From the NCBI GenBank assembly GCA_023412915.1, contig JAEZRE010000020.1, forward strand, positions 248,001 through 312,000: a stretch of 64,000 nt of DNA. Reading direction: 5' to 3'. Source of the DNA: Bacillota bacterium. GTDB taxonomy: Bacteria; Bacillota; Clostridia; Acetivibrionales; DTU013. Below the pieces are notes generated by a model. It was not told where the DNA came from. It searched no databases and saw only the letters and a program-made list of their open reading frames with translations. How positions within the stretch are numbered: the stretch's first letter is position 1; every line of letters begins with the position of its first letter. This document shows positions 17,174 to 25,561 of this stretch, piece by piece. The position numbers and the translations under genes are program-made.

Positions 17174-17596
17174 ATGGAAGAGTATATTTTAAAAGACGGT
17201 ATGGAAAGCATGGATTTTGACCGGTTAACCGGAATGCTTTCGCAAGCCTTCTGGAGTCCGGGCGTAAGCAAGGCCGAGGTAGTAAAAGGCGCGTCAAACT
17301 CGGCTCTGGTCGTCGGAGCTTTTTTAAACGACGGGACTCAGATCGCCTATGCGAGGGCTATTTCAGACAAGACCAGAATTGCGTATATATGCGACGTCTA
17401 TGTCGATGAGAATTTCAGGAGGCAGGGCATCGGTCAAGCGCTAGTGAAATATCTGATGGCTCATGAGGATATGAAGGATGTATATCAATGGCTGCTCAGA
17501 ACCAGGGATGCCCATGGAGTCTACGGAAAGGTGGGCTTCAAACCAGTTTCCCGTCCCTCGGACTGGATGGAAATAAGGCAAGACAGACCGAGGTGA
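17174..17596 (+). CDS. GNAT-family N-acetyltransferase, 140 aa
   Basis: The acetyl-CoA-binding motif A is clear (CDVYVDENFRRQGIGQALV), followed by the C-terminal YGKVGFKPV segment. ATG 17174 follows GGGAGG; the longer in-frame start at 17108 overlaps the preceding gene and lacks a site. Substrate unknown. Confidence 0.9.
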   Translation: MEEYILKDGMESMDFDRLTGMLSQAFWSPGVSKAEVVKGASNSALVVGAFLNDGTQIAYARAISDKTRIAYICDVYVDENFRRQGIGQALVKYLMAHEDMKDVYQWLLRTRDAHGVYGKVGFKPVSRPSDWMEIRQDRPR

Positions 17597-17638
17597 TGAT
17601 ACATGGCAGCGAATATTAGTCAACGAGGGGGGATATCT

Positions 17639-18232
17639 ATGATAAGGATGCCTTTCAAGCGTCCGACCGAACACTACGATGAACGGGCTTATCCGATAGA
17701 CGAGCAGATCTGCGGCCTGATAAGGCAACGTAAGGATGTCTCGGAGAATGAACCGGGGTATCCGCCTTTGGAGTTTATTGCGGATTGGGCGAAAAAATTC
17801 GGCTTCACCGAGGAGTTTTTGAGATCGGTATTCGGGACATTATTCAGCGAAGAACATTTCAAGCCCTTGATCGAGCCGGAGCGTTACCTGAAAATCATAC
17901 CGGTAAATAAATTTGTCGAAAAGAATGACCGTATTTTCTCTGCGGCATATATCCGGCAATATAATAACGCCAGTATTGTCAATTTCAATATAGATTCGAT
18001 AGTGCTGTACAATCAGGATGACCCGCCGCGGCACCAGTTCTTCAAGCTTTTTGCGGGACAGAACTATGATTGCCGTATGATTGGCGGAGGTGGTTCCACA
18101 GATCACTATTCCTATAATTTTGTTGTAGCGCCGGCGCTGCCTGACGATATTTCGGGACTCGAGCTGGTTTTCAGGGAATATACGCACGGCGATAAGCCGA
18201 CGGGCTTTGAGATAGTCATACATGTGGACTGA
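17639..18232 (+). CDS. Hypothetical protein, 197 aa
   Basis: A GAGGGGGGA site precedes ATG 17639. Soluble, mixed alpha/beta in appearance, with no recognised motif. The gene lies between two GNAT acetyltransferase genes on the same strand with short gaps, so it is likely cotranscribed with them. Confidence 0.75.
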   Translation: MIRMPFKRPTEHYDERAYPIDEQICGLIRQRKDVSENEPGYPPLEFIADWAKKFGFTEEFLRSVFGTLFSEEHFKPLIEPERYLKIIPVNKFVEKNDRIFSAAYIRQYNNASIVNFNIDSIVLYNQDDPPRHQFFKLFAGQNYDCRMIGGGGSTDHYSYNFVVAPALPDDISGLELVFREYTHGDKPTGFEIVIHVD

Positions 18233-18279
18233 GGCCGGAATTATGGAGCACGATTGTGAAAGAGGTGAGAGGCAGTAAG

Positions 18280-18729
18280 ATGGATATAGTGATTCGAAAA
18301 GCTGAAAAATCAGATCTGGCAGGGATATTGTCGCTCTACGGACAGCTGGAGACAGATAACAGTGCGGTGCTTGATATAAATACAGCTGAATCGCTATTCG
18401 ATAAAATGAGGAAATATCCTGATTATAGTATTTATTTGGCCGAACTCGATCAAAAGCTCGCAGGAACCTTTGCGCTGGCGGTTATGGATAATCTCGGACA
18501 TATGGGCGCGCCATCGGGATTGATCGAGGATGTGGTCGTAGCCTTGGGTATGCAGCGCAGGGGCATCGGCAAAAGGATGATGGAGGAGGCAATCAAAATA
18601 TGTAAAGCAAAGGGCTGTTACAAGGTCATGCTCTCAAGCAACTTGAAGAGAGGGGCTGCTCACAGGTTTTACGAATCGATCGGCTTCAGGAAGCATGGGT
18701 ACAGTTTCTATACAGAAATAACTGATTGA
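18280..18729 (+). CDS. GNAT-family N-acetyltransferase, 149 aa
   Basis: Typical GNAT fold: N-terminal IRKAEKSDLAGILSLY, the acetyl-CoA loop ALGMQRRGIGKRMMEEA, and the C-terminal RFYESIGFRKHGYSFY. ATG 18280 is preceded by GAGAGG. A GTG at 18256 would add eight residues. Last gene of this short run. Confidence 0.9.
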   Translation: MDIVIRKAEKSDLAGILSLYGQLETDNSAVLDINTAESLFDKMRKYPDYSIYLAELDQKLAGTFALAVMDNLGHMGAPSGLIEDVVVALGMQRRGIGKRMMEEAIKICKAKGCYKVMLSSNLKRGAAHRFYESIGFRKHGYSFYTEITD

Positions 18730-18789
18730 TAAAGAATGATTTATAATGTTTCTTTGACTTGTTCAATAAATTCTCATATGTTACCTTTA

Positions 18790-19109
18790 ATATAAATAAT
18801 CTCAAATTCTATTTCTGTAGCTGGGGAAGGGCAAGCGTATGGACTCTTTGCAGTCATACAACCGAATACTCCGCTCCGCGCAAAGACCACTGGAACTAAA
18901 GTTGGCGATGCTTTGCACGGAGCCTGTTTCATGAAGTAGCCGATGCTGTGAAATCGACATGCTTTAAGGCCTGTGCGGGCAACTTTATGTACGGTTGTTT
19001 TCCGCATAGCTTGTATGTTTTTTCAGCATACGCTATTTGTGAAACAGATTCTAAGAATGTCTTCAAAAAATGAGACTGCAGCAGGCTATGCCGATACTGC
19101 AGTTTTTTT
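18790..19109 (+). ncRNA. Probable structured non-coding RNA (raiA-like is possible)
   Basis: This gap of about 440 nt between genes holds GC-balanced sequence with nested pairing. A hairpin GTATG(G)ACT/AGTCATAC lies near 18837-18860; GCAAAG pairs with CTTTGC and CTCCG with CGGAG across about 18870-18925; further stems follow. TTGACT near 18753 may be a -35 box, and a terminator hairpin with seven T ends the stretch. A 77-codon minus-strand frame covers it but lacks a ribosome site and looks like a false ORF over an RNA. The resemblance to the clostridial raiA RNA is from memory only; the class needs a covariance search. Confidence 0.5.
19075..19109 (+). terminator. Terminator at the end of the ncRNA region
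   Basis: ACTGCAG and CTGCAGT form a perfect stem, followed by a run of seven T. Confidence 0.8.
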
Positions 19110-19170
19110 GTCGGGCAAATCCGGTAGTGGTCTTTGCTTCATCCGTTCAAAAACAGGAAGGAGCAGAGAT

Positions 19171-19470
19171 ATGAGATATATAAAGGCGCAAAATGTACTT
19201 CCGGCAGAAGTCATCAGAATAATTCAGCAATATATCGATGGGGAATTTATTTACGTGCCCCGCAAAGAGGGCAGGCAGAAGGCCTGGGGCGAAAACAGCG
19301 GCGCGAGACACAGCCTCAGCGAGAGAAACAGCAGGATATACAAGGAATATGCAAGCGGAATTAAGGTCTCAGAGCTATCGCAGTCTTACTACCTTTCCGA
19401 ACAAAGCATCAGGAGGATTATAAGCCATGAGAAGCCGCACTGCTCAATTTCTTTACATAACGGTTTGTGA
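19171..19470 (+). CDS. CD3324-type small helix-turn-helix protein, 99 aa
   Basis: GGAAGGAG precedes ATG 19171. The protein begins MRYIKAQNVLPAEVIRIIQQYIDG, with a helix-turn-helix near the C-terminus (SELSQSYYLSEQSIRRII). This matches the small Mor-like/CD3324 family common in Clostridia and thought to bind DNA. No target is known. A single gene between the ncRNA and a zinc-ribbon gene. Confidence 0.82.
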   Translation: MRYIKAQNVLPAEVIRIIQQYIDGEFIYVPRKEGRQKAWGENSGARHSLSERNSRIYKEYASGIKVSELSQSYYLSEQSIRRIISHEKPHCSISLHNGL

Positions 19471-19546
19471 TATGGAAATGCCTGCAGCCGACGTGCTATA
19501 GTCTGTATATGACAGCGCGAATAGTGTAAGGAAAGGAATGTATACA

Positions 19547-19732
19547 ATGGCTTCAAAACCGCACAGGGGTAAAACATTATTGAAGTTGGAATCTCACGGG
19601 AGAGGTACCTGTCCCGTTTGTAAGGCGACAAGGATTAAGGTGCTTTACGAACTAATACTTGGAGACGGAAATAAGATCAAAGTCTGCAAGAGGTGCCAGA
19701 ATAAAAGCGTAGAATCCATGGCAAAGCTCTGA
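19547..19732 (+). CDS. Small zinc-ribbon protein, 61 aa
   Basis: Two Cys pairs, CPVC and CKRC, about 30 residues apart form a zinc ribbon. The rest is basic. ATG 19547 follows AAGGAAAGG; ATG 19538 overlaps that site. Function unknown; a nucleic-acid or protein-binding ribbon is likely. Confidence 0.72.
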   Translation: MASKPHRGKTLLKLESHGRGTCPVCKATRIKVLYELILGDGNKIKVCKRCQNKSVESMAKL

Positions 19733-19786
19733 CGAGCCGCAAAACCGTCCCACATCTCATGATGCGCGAACCTTGCCAGCCCTGCT

Positions 19787-19816
19787 GCCCTGCAATCGAA
19801 AGCTTGCAGGGCTTTT
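19787..19816 (+). terminator. Terminator after the zinc-ribbon gene
   Basis: GCCCTGCAA pairs with TTGCAGGGC around 8 nt, then TTTT. Confidence 0.85.
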
Positions 19817-19941
19817 AGCATGCTGGGCAACACTTGGCTGCATTTGTTGGAATAATGAGCGAATCATAGGGAAATATGGTATTATGGATAAGCGGCGTCC
19901 AATGCGCTGTAATTAACCTGAGAGTGGTGCCGGAGCCATCA

Positions 19942-20346
19942 ATGAGCAGATCGCTTTATAAACTGTACCCGCCTTCCGAGCCATGCAGCTGCGGTATTTG
20001 TCTGGGATATTGCCGCCGCCCCGGCTGGTGGACCGTTGAGGAGGCGGCAAGAACGATGAAAGCAGGCTATGCAGGCCGCATGATGCTCGAAATATCACCC
20101 GAGCTTACATTCGGCGTACTTTCGCCTGCTTTCAGGGGTTGTGAAGGCGGATTCGCTTCGAATACCAATGCGGGCAAAGGCTGTAATTTGCTTTCGAACA
20201 GCCTGTGCGAGCTGCATGGTACCGGGTTGATGCCGCTGGAATGCCGTTTTTGCCATCATGAACGCGTCAGCCTCGGTCACAAATGCCACCATGCCCTTGA
20301 AAAAGACTGGAATACGGACGCAGGACAGGATCAGGTCGCAAAATAG
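19942..20346 (+). CDS. Cys-rich protein of unknown function, 134 aa
   Basis: About eleven cysteines, including CSCGICLGYC near the N-terminus, CEGGF and a CNLL/C pair in the middle, and CRFCHH with a later CHH. The N-terminal cluster and the RRPGWWTVEEA segment are reminiscent of Cys-cluster proteins that bind zinc or iron. ATG 19942 is the most likely start; a longer frame upstream has no ribosome site. I do not know its role. Confidence 0.65.
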   Translation: MSRSLYKLYPPSEPCSCGICLGYCRRPGWWTVEEAARTMKAGYAGRMMLEISPELTFGVLSPAFRGCEGGFASNTNAGKGCNLLSNSLCELHGTGLMPLECRFCHHERVSLGHKCHHALEKDWNTDAGQDQVAK

Positions 20347-20408
20347 GCGAAACAATTCGGTTTGTGGCCGGTATATTTATATTATGTCAAAGTGAAGCAT
20401 TAAAGGTT

Positions 20409-21560
20409 TTACTTGATCCCAGCCGCTATTTTGATATTTGCCTGGTGCTCCGGGTCTATCTGCCCGTCGACGTGCCTTGTGCTGTTCAGGAAATGTATGT
20501 CGAAAACGCCGTCGATACCGTTGTTTTTGACCCAGTCGAGGTTATCCCCGGGACCGTAGTCACCGCTTCTCCAGGTCGTGTAACTGCCCCCCGGAGCGGC
20601 GTCATTTCCTGCGTGCGGCAAGCTTGCACAGCTTGCGGCGATTTTTCTGCCGTTGATCCTGATGACTACCGGCCTTCTTTCCCAGCTCAAAGTGCCGCCC
20701 CAGATTTCCTTCATCTTCTGGGTATCTTCCAGAGTCAGAGTTTCACAATCGGCATGGTTGCCGCCTGTAGTACGTTTGGCAAAAAACGACTTGCCCGTAT
20801 AAAAATCCACTACTTCAAAAACGCTGTTCATAGGAATTACATACTGAGCCTCGGTCCACCAGTCCAGATATTCTCCGTATTGGTCGCCCGGTGTCGGCTT
20901 GATCGGAATATTGTGGACGGGTATCCTGACCACCTGGCCGATTGTAAGCCATGTCGAGTTGGTAAAGTTGTTGGCCGACATAAAATCAGTCATTGGGATA
21001 TTGTTACTGTTGGCAATGCTCCAGACCGTATCGCCGGCTTTAACGGTATAGTCCTTGTAGGTGATATACGGCTTTGTCTGATCGGTGGTTGTACCGGAGC
21101 CGGACGGAATCGGCGCAGGAGTAGGATTAGGCGCCGGAGTCGGTGTGGGAGCCGGTGCAGGCGAAGTTGGAGTGCCCGAGGCAGTCGGTATTATGACCTT
21201 GTCTCCAATATTCAGCCATGATTTGTCAGTTGCATTATTTGCCTGAAGCAGCTTGGTAAAGCTAACGCCGAATTTCTGGCTGATCGTCCAGTACGTATCG
21301 CCGGACACAACCGTATAGGTGGTTGACCGGTCAGGCAGCGGGACACTAAGGATATTGCCCGGGTAAAGTATCGTAGCGGACGTCGCATTGTTTGCCTTCA
21401 TCAGGTTGGCCGTAGAAATTGCATACTTTTGAGCGATAAGCCAGAAGGTATCTCCCGGTTTTACCGTGTAACTCACATTCTGTGCAGCCGCATAACCTAC
21501 GCTCCCCATAAAGACCCCGAGCGTAAGGATACCGGATAAGACAAGTTTCTTATATTGCAT
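20409..21560 (-). CDS. Secreted protein with three LysM domains, 383 aa
   Basis: A signal peptide (KKLVLSGILTLGVFMGSVGYAAAQ) is followed by three LysM repeats beginning YTVKPGDTFW, YTVVSGDTYW and YTVKAGDTVW, with a Pro/Thr-rich linker between the second and third. LysM domains bind peptidoglycan. The C-terminal domain of about 160 residues has conserved-looking NHADCETL, SLPHAGND and FDIHFLNSTRH segments that could be a metal site, but I do not recognise the family. AAAGGAGG precedes ATG 21560. Confidence 0.88.
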   Translation of the reverse strand: MQYKKLVLSGILTLGVFMGSVGYAAAQNVSYTVKPGDTFWLIAQKYAISTANLMKANNATSATILYPGNILSVPLPDRSTTYTVVSGDTYWTISQKFGVSFTKLLQANNATDKSWLNIGDKVIIPTASGTPTSPAPAPTPTPAPNPTPAPIPSGSGTTTDQTKPYITYKDYTVKAGDTVWSIANSNNIPMTDFMSANNFTNSTWLTIGQVVRIPVHNIPIKPTPGDQYGEYLDWWTEAQYVIPMNSVFEVVDFYTGKSFFAKRTTGGNHADCETLTLEDTQKMKEIWGGTLSWERRPVVIRINGRKIAASCASLPHAGNDAAPGGSYTTWRSGDYGPGDNLDWVKNNGIDGVFDIHFLNSTRHVDGQIDPEHQANIKIAAGIK

Positions 21561-21781
21561 AATAAACTTTCCTCCTTTATTGTGCGGGACAATGTACCGG
21601 ATTTTGTACATGATTTTGAGTTGCCCTTTTAGTTTACATAATGTATTCGAAATTGTATAGAGAAATTCCTGGGGAATCCTGAATGTAAATTGTGCCAGAG
21701 TTCCAATATCTCTCAGACAATAAATTAAATAAGCAGTATTAATTTATGGAATTAAACGTGCGGAAGGAGATAAAGGATAAA

Positions 21782-22183
21782 ATGAAAAAGAAATATATTG
21801 TGATACTGGCGATCTTTGCATTTATTGCTTTGGCTGCAACAATTGCCGCTATTCAGTTCAATTCGGTCAAGGCAAATCTGGACAAACTCGATGAAATGGT
21901 GATCTCGGACGTGGACCTTTCAAATGCGGAAGACGGTATATACGAAGGAAGCTACAAGTCTTTTCCGGTGACGGCAAGAGTAAAGGTAACCATAAACGAC
22001 CATAAAATCACCGCAATAGATCTCGTCGAGCATATAACCGGACAAGGGCATGGCGCTGAAGTATTGCCTGCAAGGGTAGTCGAAAAGCAGACGCTCCAGC
22101 TCGACTCGATAAGCGGTGCTACATACAGCAGCAAGGTCATATTGAAGGCTATCGAAACTGCTCTCAAAGGCGCTGCAAAGTAG
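21782..22183 (+). CDS. FMN-binding domain protein, membrane-anchored, 133 aa
   Basis: An N-terminal membrane helix is followed by an FMN_bind domain with the flavinylation motif SGAT at 111-114 (DSISGATYSS). The motif threonine is covalently bonded to FMN by ApbE-type enzymes in characterised members. GGAGATAAAGGAT precedes ATG 21782. A single gene; probable role in extracytoplasmic electron transfer. Confidence 0.9.
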   Translation: MKKKYIVILAIFAFIALAATIAAIQFNSVKANLDKLDEMVISDVDLSNAEDGIYEGSYKSFPVTARVKVTINDHKITAIDLVEHITGQGHGAEVLPARVVEKQTLQLDSISGATYSSKVILKAIETALKGAAK

Positions 22184-22278
22184 TTGAGGCTACTGTCCCT
22201 GCCACCGCAATTTATGACTTATTTACGGCAATTTGCGAGTTGCGGAAGCGCATTGACAGATGTTACAATATTCATCAT

Positions 22279-23652
22279 ATGAAAACGAAAAATACATCGG
22301 CAAACAACATTTTCAAATCATTAGGGATTCTTAAAGGGAACACCCGTACTTCAGTGCTCTGCGAGCCGCTATGGGGGCTCCCTTTTGTACTGTTCAATTT
22401 TTATCTGAGCCTTTATATGAAGGGGCTTGGAGTGACGGACAAACAGATCGGATATATCATTTCGATAGGTTATATCGCCGGCACTGCATTTTCACTTGTC
22501 AGCGGGCTTATTACCGACAGGCTGGGGAGGAAAAGGACCACCTTGATATTCGACTTCATCAGCTGGCCACTGACTGTTTTAATATACCTGATATCCAACA
22601 GTTTCATCATGTTTGCGATTGCCACGGTCCTCAACAATATGGGTAAAATCGTGGGCGTTTCATGGAACCTTATGATCGTCGAGGACGCCGATAACGAACA
22701 GAGGATAGCAGCCTACAACCTGCTGAACATTATAAATATCGCAACCGGCGTTATAATCCCGCTTGCGGGCATACTAGTGGGCGCTTACGGCGTGGTGACC
22801 GCCGAGAGGGTGTTCCTGGTATATGGCTTGATCAGTATGTCAACGATGGTGATTTTAAGGAATCACTTTTATAAAGAGACCAGGATCGGTCAGCAGATAC
22901 TCGACGAGCATAAGAAAAATCCAGTGCCGCTTAATCTAAAAAGCTTGATACCAATCAAGGCTGCCCGGGTATTCAAAGGGAACCCGAGGGCAATCATTGC
23001 GGCGCTGGTCTATATCCTGTTTTTTGTTTATGTTCCGCTCGGTACGTTTAACAGTCTGTATTTCGCACCTTTCATGACCGAGGCGCTGAAGCTCGGCAAG
23101 TCTTCCATATCGATACTGGGAGGCGTTTATTCGGGCGTCATGTTTTTCATTTTCGTATTTGTGATACCGGCAATCTCCAAAGGCAACAATACACGAAACA
23201 TGCAGTTCGGCTTGCTGATACAGGCTGTGTCGCTGTTTCTGCTGACACTTATTCCCGGCGGAAGCCTCGTCAGCGTCATATTGTGCATTGGCACTTACGC
23301 GGTCGGCTTCGGCATTTTCAGGCCTTTCCTGGATACGATGCTTGCAGAGGTGACCGAAGGGAATGAAAGAGCGGGCATTTATTCGCTGATCAATACGGTG
23401 ACGTGCGTTATAACGGCCTTGCTGGGGTTTGTATCAGGCAGCATATATGTTTTCAATCCGAGGCTGCTTTACATCATATCCATATTGATCCTACTGGCGA
23501 GTATCATATTGCTCGGAGCGTACGGCAGGTTGACAAAAGCGGGAAATATGGCAACGACTGGTGTCGACGGCGTCGAAAGAACTGCTGAAAAGGCTGTTTC
23601 AGATGCAGTTGACAAGACCGATAACGGTTTGATGCGGGACGTAGAATTATGA
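22279..23652 (+). CDS. MFS transporter, first of a tandem pair, 457 aa
   Basis: Twelve hydrophobic segments and the MFS loop motif ITDRLGRKRTTLIF between helices 2 and 3. Start chosen at ATG 22279; the ribosome site is poor, and a longer TTG start at 22240 cannot be excluded. The C-terminus carries an extra soluble tail of about 40 residues. It overlaps the next gene by ATGA and is clearly its paralogue. Substrate unknown. Confidence 0.88.
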   Translation: MKTKNTSANNIFKSLGILKGNTRTSVLCEPLWGLPFVLFNFYLSLYMKGLGVTDKQIGYIISIGYIAGTAFSLVSGLITDRLGRKRTTLIFDFISWPLTVLIYLISNSFIMFAIATVLNNMGKIVGVSWNLMIVEDADNEQRIAAYNLLNIINIATGVIIPLAGILVGAYGVVTAERVFLVYGLISMSTMVILRNHFYKETRIGQQILDEHKKNPVPLNLKSLIPIKAARVFKGNPRAIIAALVYILFFVYVPLGTFNSLYFAPFMTEALKLGKSSISILGGVYSGVMFFIFVFVIPAISKGNNTRNMQFGLLIQAVSLFLLTLIPGGSLVSVILCIGTYAVGFGIFRPFLDTMLAEVTEGNERAGIYSLINTVTCVITALLGFVSGSIYVFNPRLLYIISILILLASIILLGAYGRLTKAGNMATTGVDGVERTAEKAVSDAVDKTDNGLMRDVEL

Positions 23653-24941
23653 GAAGAATCCTTCAGGGAAACAATATTTTCAGCTCCTTCCGACAGCTTA
23701 CGGGTAATACCAGGATAAGCGTAATGTTCCAACCGATGTGGGGCATTCCGTACATGCTTTCCAACTTTTATCTGAGCCTGTATATGAAGGAACTCGGAGT
23801 CACCGATGGACAGCTTGGCTACCTTATATCGCTGAGTTTTATATGCGGTACTTTTTTTGCCCTGATCGGAGGTCATTTAACGGACCGTTTGGGACGCAAA
23901 AAGGCGACTTTGATTTTCGATACCATTAGTTGGCCATTTTCCCTCCTTATATATTTTTTATCAAACAGCTTCGTTATGTTCGCGTTGGCTACTATTGCCG
24001 GCAGCGCCGTCAAAGTCGTTGCGGTGTGCTGGAATATGATGGTCGTTGAGGATTCGGACAATGAACAGAGGGTTTCCGCCTACAACCTTATAAATATCAT
24101 CAATATATCAGCAGGCATATTTATTCCGGTGACCGGGATTTTTGTAAATACATATGGAGTAGTAACATCTGAAAGGCTGTTCCTGGCTATTTCTGTGATA
24201 AGCATGACTGCCATGATGTTTACAAGGAACCTCCTGTATAAGGAGACCGGCAATGGACAGCGGATACTCGATGAAATGAAGAAGAATCCGAAGCCCTTCA
24301 GTTTGAAGGATATAATCCCGCTAAAGGCGGCAGCTGTGTTCAGGGGGAATAAGAGAGCGGTAATAGCGGCTATTATTTATGTGTTGTTTTTTATCTATAT
24401 ACCCCTGGGCTCTTTCAACAGCCTGTATTTCGCGCCCTTTATGACAGATGTTCTCGGCTTTGGCAAGTCTTCCATTTCATTGCTCGGAGGAGCATATTCG
24501 GCTATGATGCTCGTAGCGTTTATTTTCGTCGTACCTGTTATCAGCCGTTCCAACAACAACAGGAATATGCAGATTGGATTCGCTGTTCAGGCTGCTTCGC
24601 TGCTGATGCTGGTAATGATACCCGGCAAAAGCTTGATTGCGGCTGTTGCGAGCATTTGCCTGTATTCGCTTGGCTTCGGCGCGGCGCGGCCATTTATCGA
24701 TGTGATGCTGGCCGAGGTGTCAGAAGGGGCGGACCGAGCCAGCGTGTATTCTCTTATAAATACGATCACCTGTATCCTGACTGCGTTTGTCGGGCTGGTT
24801 TCCGGTACGGTTTATATTTATGACCCCAGGCTGATCTATATCGCATCCGTGCTCATTCTAGCCGTATGCATAGCCTTGCTCGGCGTTTACCGGAAGCTCG
24901 GCCGAACGGGGGATAATGCCGTAAATACAGGCATTCAATAA
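23649..24941 (+). CDS. MFS transporter, second of a tandem pair, 430 aa
   Basis: Paralogue of the preceding gene along its full length, sharing segments such as SNFYLSLYMKELGVTD, LTDRLGRKKATLIFD and GSFNSLYFAPFM. ATGA overlap with the upstream gene shows one transcript and coupled translation. It lacks the C-terminal tail of its partner. The pair may form a heterodimer or have split substrates; neither is shown. Confidence 0.9.
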   Translation: MRRILQGNNIFSSFRQLTGNTRISVMFQPMWGIPYMLSNFYLSLYMKELGVTDGQLGYLISLSFICGTFFALIGGHLTDRLGRKKATLIFDTISWPFSLLIYFLSNSFVMFALATIAGSAVKVVAVCWNMMVVEDSDNEQRVSAYNLINIINISAGIFIPVTGIFVNTYGVVTSERLFLAISVISMTAMMFTRNLLYKETGNGQRILDEMKKNPKPFSLKDIIPLKAAAVFRGNKRAVIAAIIYVLFFIYIPLGSFNSLYFAPFMTDVLGFGKSSISLLGGAYSAMMLVAFIFVVPVISRSNNNRNMQIGFAVQAASLLMLVMIPGKSLIAAVASICLYSLGFGAARPFIDVMLAEVSEGADRASVYSLINTITCILTAFVGLVSGTVYIYDPRLIYIASVLILAVCIALLGVYRKLGRTGDNAVNTGIQ

Positions 24942-24977
24942 TATCCATATCAGGTAACATAATTTAATATTTTTCCC

Positions 24978-25006
24978 TTGACTTTTTTAGTCCGCCCCAG
25001 TAAAAT
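24978..25006 (+). promoter_or_regulatory. Promoter of tRNA-Glu
   Basis: TTGACT at 24978-24983 and TAAAAT at 25001-25006 with a 17-bp spacer, 30 nt before tRNA-Glu. Confidence 0.8.
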
Positions 25007-25036
25007 ATACTTTGTCGGCTTTAGACCCGATGATGT

Positions 25037-25111
25037 GGCCCATTGGTCAAGTGGTTAAGACACCGCCCTTTCACGGCGATAACAGGGGTTCGAGTCCCCT
25101 ATGGGTCACCA
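25037..25111 (+). tRNA. tRNA-Glu (anticodon TTC)
   Basis: Acceptor strands GGCCCAT/ATGGGTC, anticodon loop CTTTCAC (TTC), T-arm GGGG/CCCC with TTCGAGT, encoded CCA. The outermost anticodon-stem pair appears to be a C-A mismatch. Confidence 0.95.
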
Positions 25112-25152
25112 GTATTTTTCTAAAGGAGCGTAAGCTCCGGTAAACTTTATAT

Positions 25153-25229
25153 GGCCCGGTAGTTCAGTTGGTTAGAACGCTAGCCTGTCACGCTAGAGGT
25201 CAGGGGTTCGAGCCCCCTTCGGGTCGCCA
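25153..25229 (+). tRNA. tRNA-Asp (anticodon GTC)
   Basis: Acceptor strands GGCCCGG/TCGGGTC, anticodon stem CTAGC/GCTAG with loop CTGTCAC (GTC), T-arm with TTCGAGC, discriminator G and CCA. Its last 22 nt and the following terminator are repeated exactly at 25396-25457. Confidence 0.96.
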
Positions 25230-25269
25230 CAAAAACTCGGATATCGTAGGATATCCGAGTTTTTTAGTA
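25208..25269 (+). repeat. 62-bp direct repeat, first copy (tRNA-Asp T-arm end plus terminator)
   Basis: Runs from TCGAG of the T-loop through the acceptor 3' strand, CCA and a terminator (ACTCGGATATC/GATATCCGAGT, GTAG loop, T-run). The identical 62 bp recur at 25396-25457. The two copies flank a 126-bp insert. Confidence 0.95.
25233..25267 (+). terminator. Terminator after tRNA-Asp
   Basis: A perfect 13-bp stem from AAACTCGGATATC to GATATCCGAGTTT with a GTAG loop, then T-run. Duplicated exactly at 25421-25455. Confidence 0.93.
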
Positions 25270-25395
25270 CAAAAAATAGGGGATCGAACCCGTGAGGGCA
25301 CTAGCGTTAAGAAAAATGCATGCATTTTTCAGCGAGTGCGCGAGGATGACCGGGGAGCCAGTGATCCGAGCGTAAAGCGCAGCGAAGCGGCGCGG
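25270..25395 (+). mobile_element. GC-rich tRNA-end element G1, 126 bp
   Basis: Flanked by the 62-bp direct repeats. From the left it holds an inverted T-arm copy (GGGGATCGAACCC at 25279-25291), a perfect 20-nt palindrome at 25311-25330, and a GC-rich core (25331-25394) beginning GCGAGTGCGCGAGGAT and ending GCGCAGCGAAGCGGCGCG. The core can fold as GGAT/ATCC around a CCGGGG loop region and as GCGC-A-GC-GAA-GC-G-GCGC. Near-identical cores recur at 31049 and 32521. It encodes no convincing protein. Insertion at the tRNA T-loop is inferred from the flanks. Confidence 0.75.
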
Positions 25396-25457
25396 TCGAG
25401 CCCCCTTCGGGTCGCCACAAAAACTCGGATATCGTAGGATATCCGAGTTTTTTAGTA
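25396..25457 (+). repeat. 62-bp direct repeat, second copy
   Basis: Exact copy of 25208-25269 including a second terminator. It cannot form a tRNA, since the 5' two thirds are missing. Confidence 0.95.
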
Positions 25458-25561
25458 ATACATGAATCAGGCGCTATAACTCAGGTAACATGGGCAGCAG
25501 TTCTGCGCAGCAGAACGACCAGTCCGTGAGGGTATGAGGAGAAATTCGCCATTTAACCTGT

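Noticed and set aside
18774..19007. 77-aa minus-strand protein
   Set aside because: No ribosome site; it overlies strong RNA hairpins between a plus-strand promoter-like box and terminator.
25168..25437. Protein-coding frames across tRNA ends and G elements (25168, 30964, 32359)
   Set aside because: They read through tRNA sequence, terminators and the GC-rich core, and their similarity to each other is that of the repeat, not of a protein. No ribosome sites.
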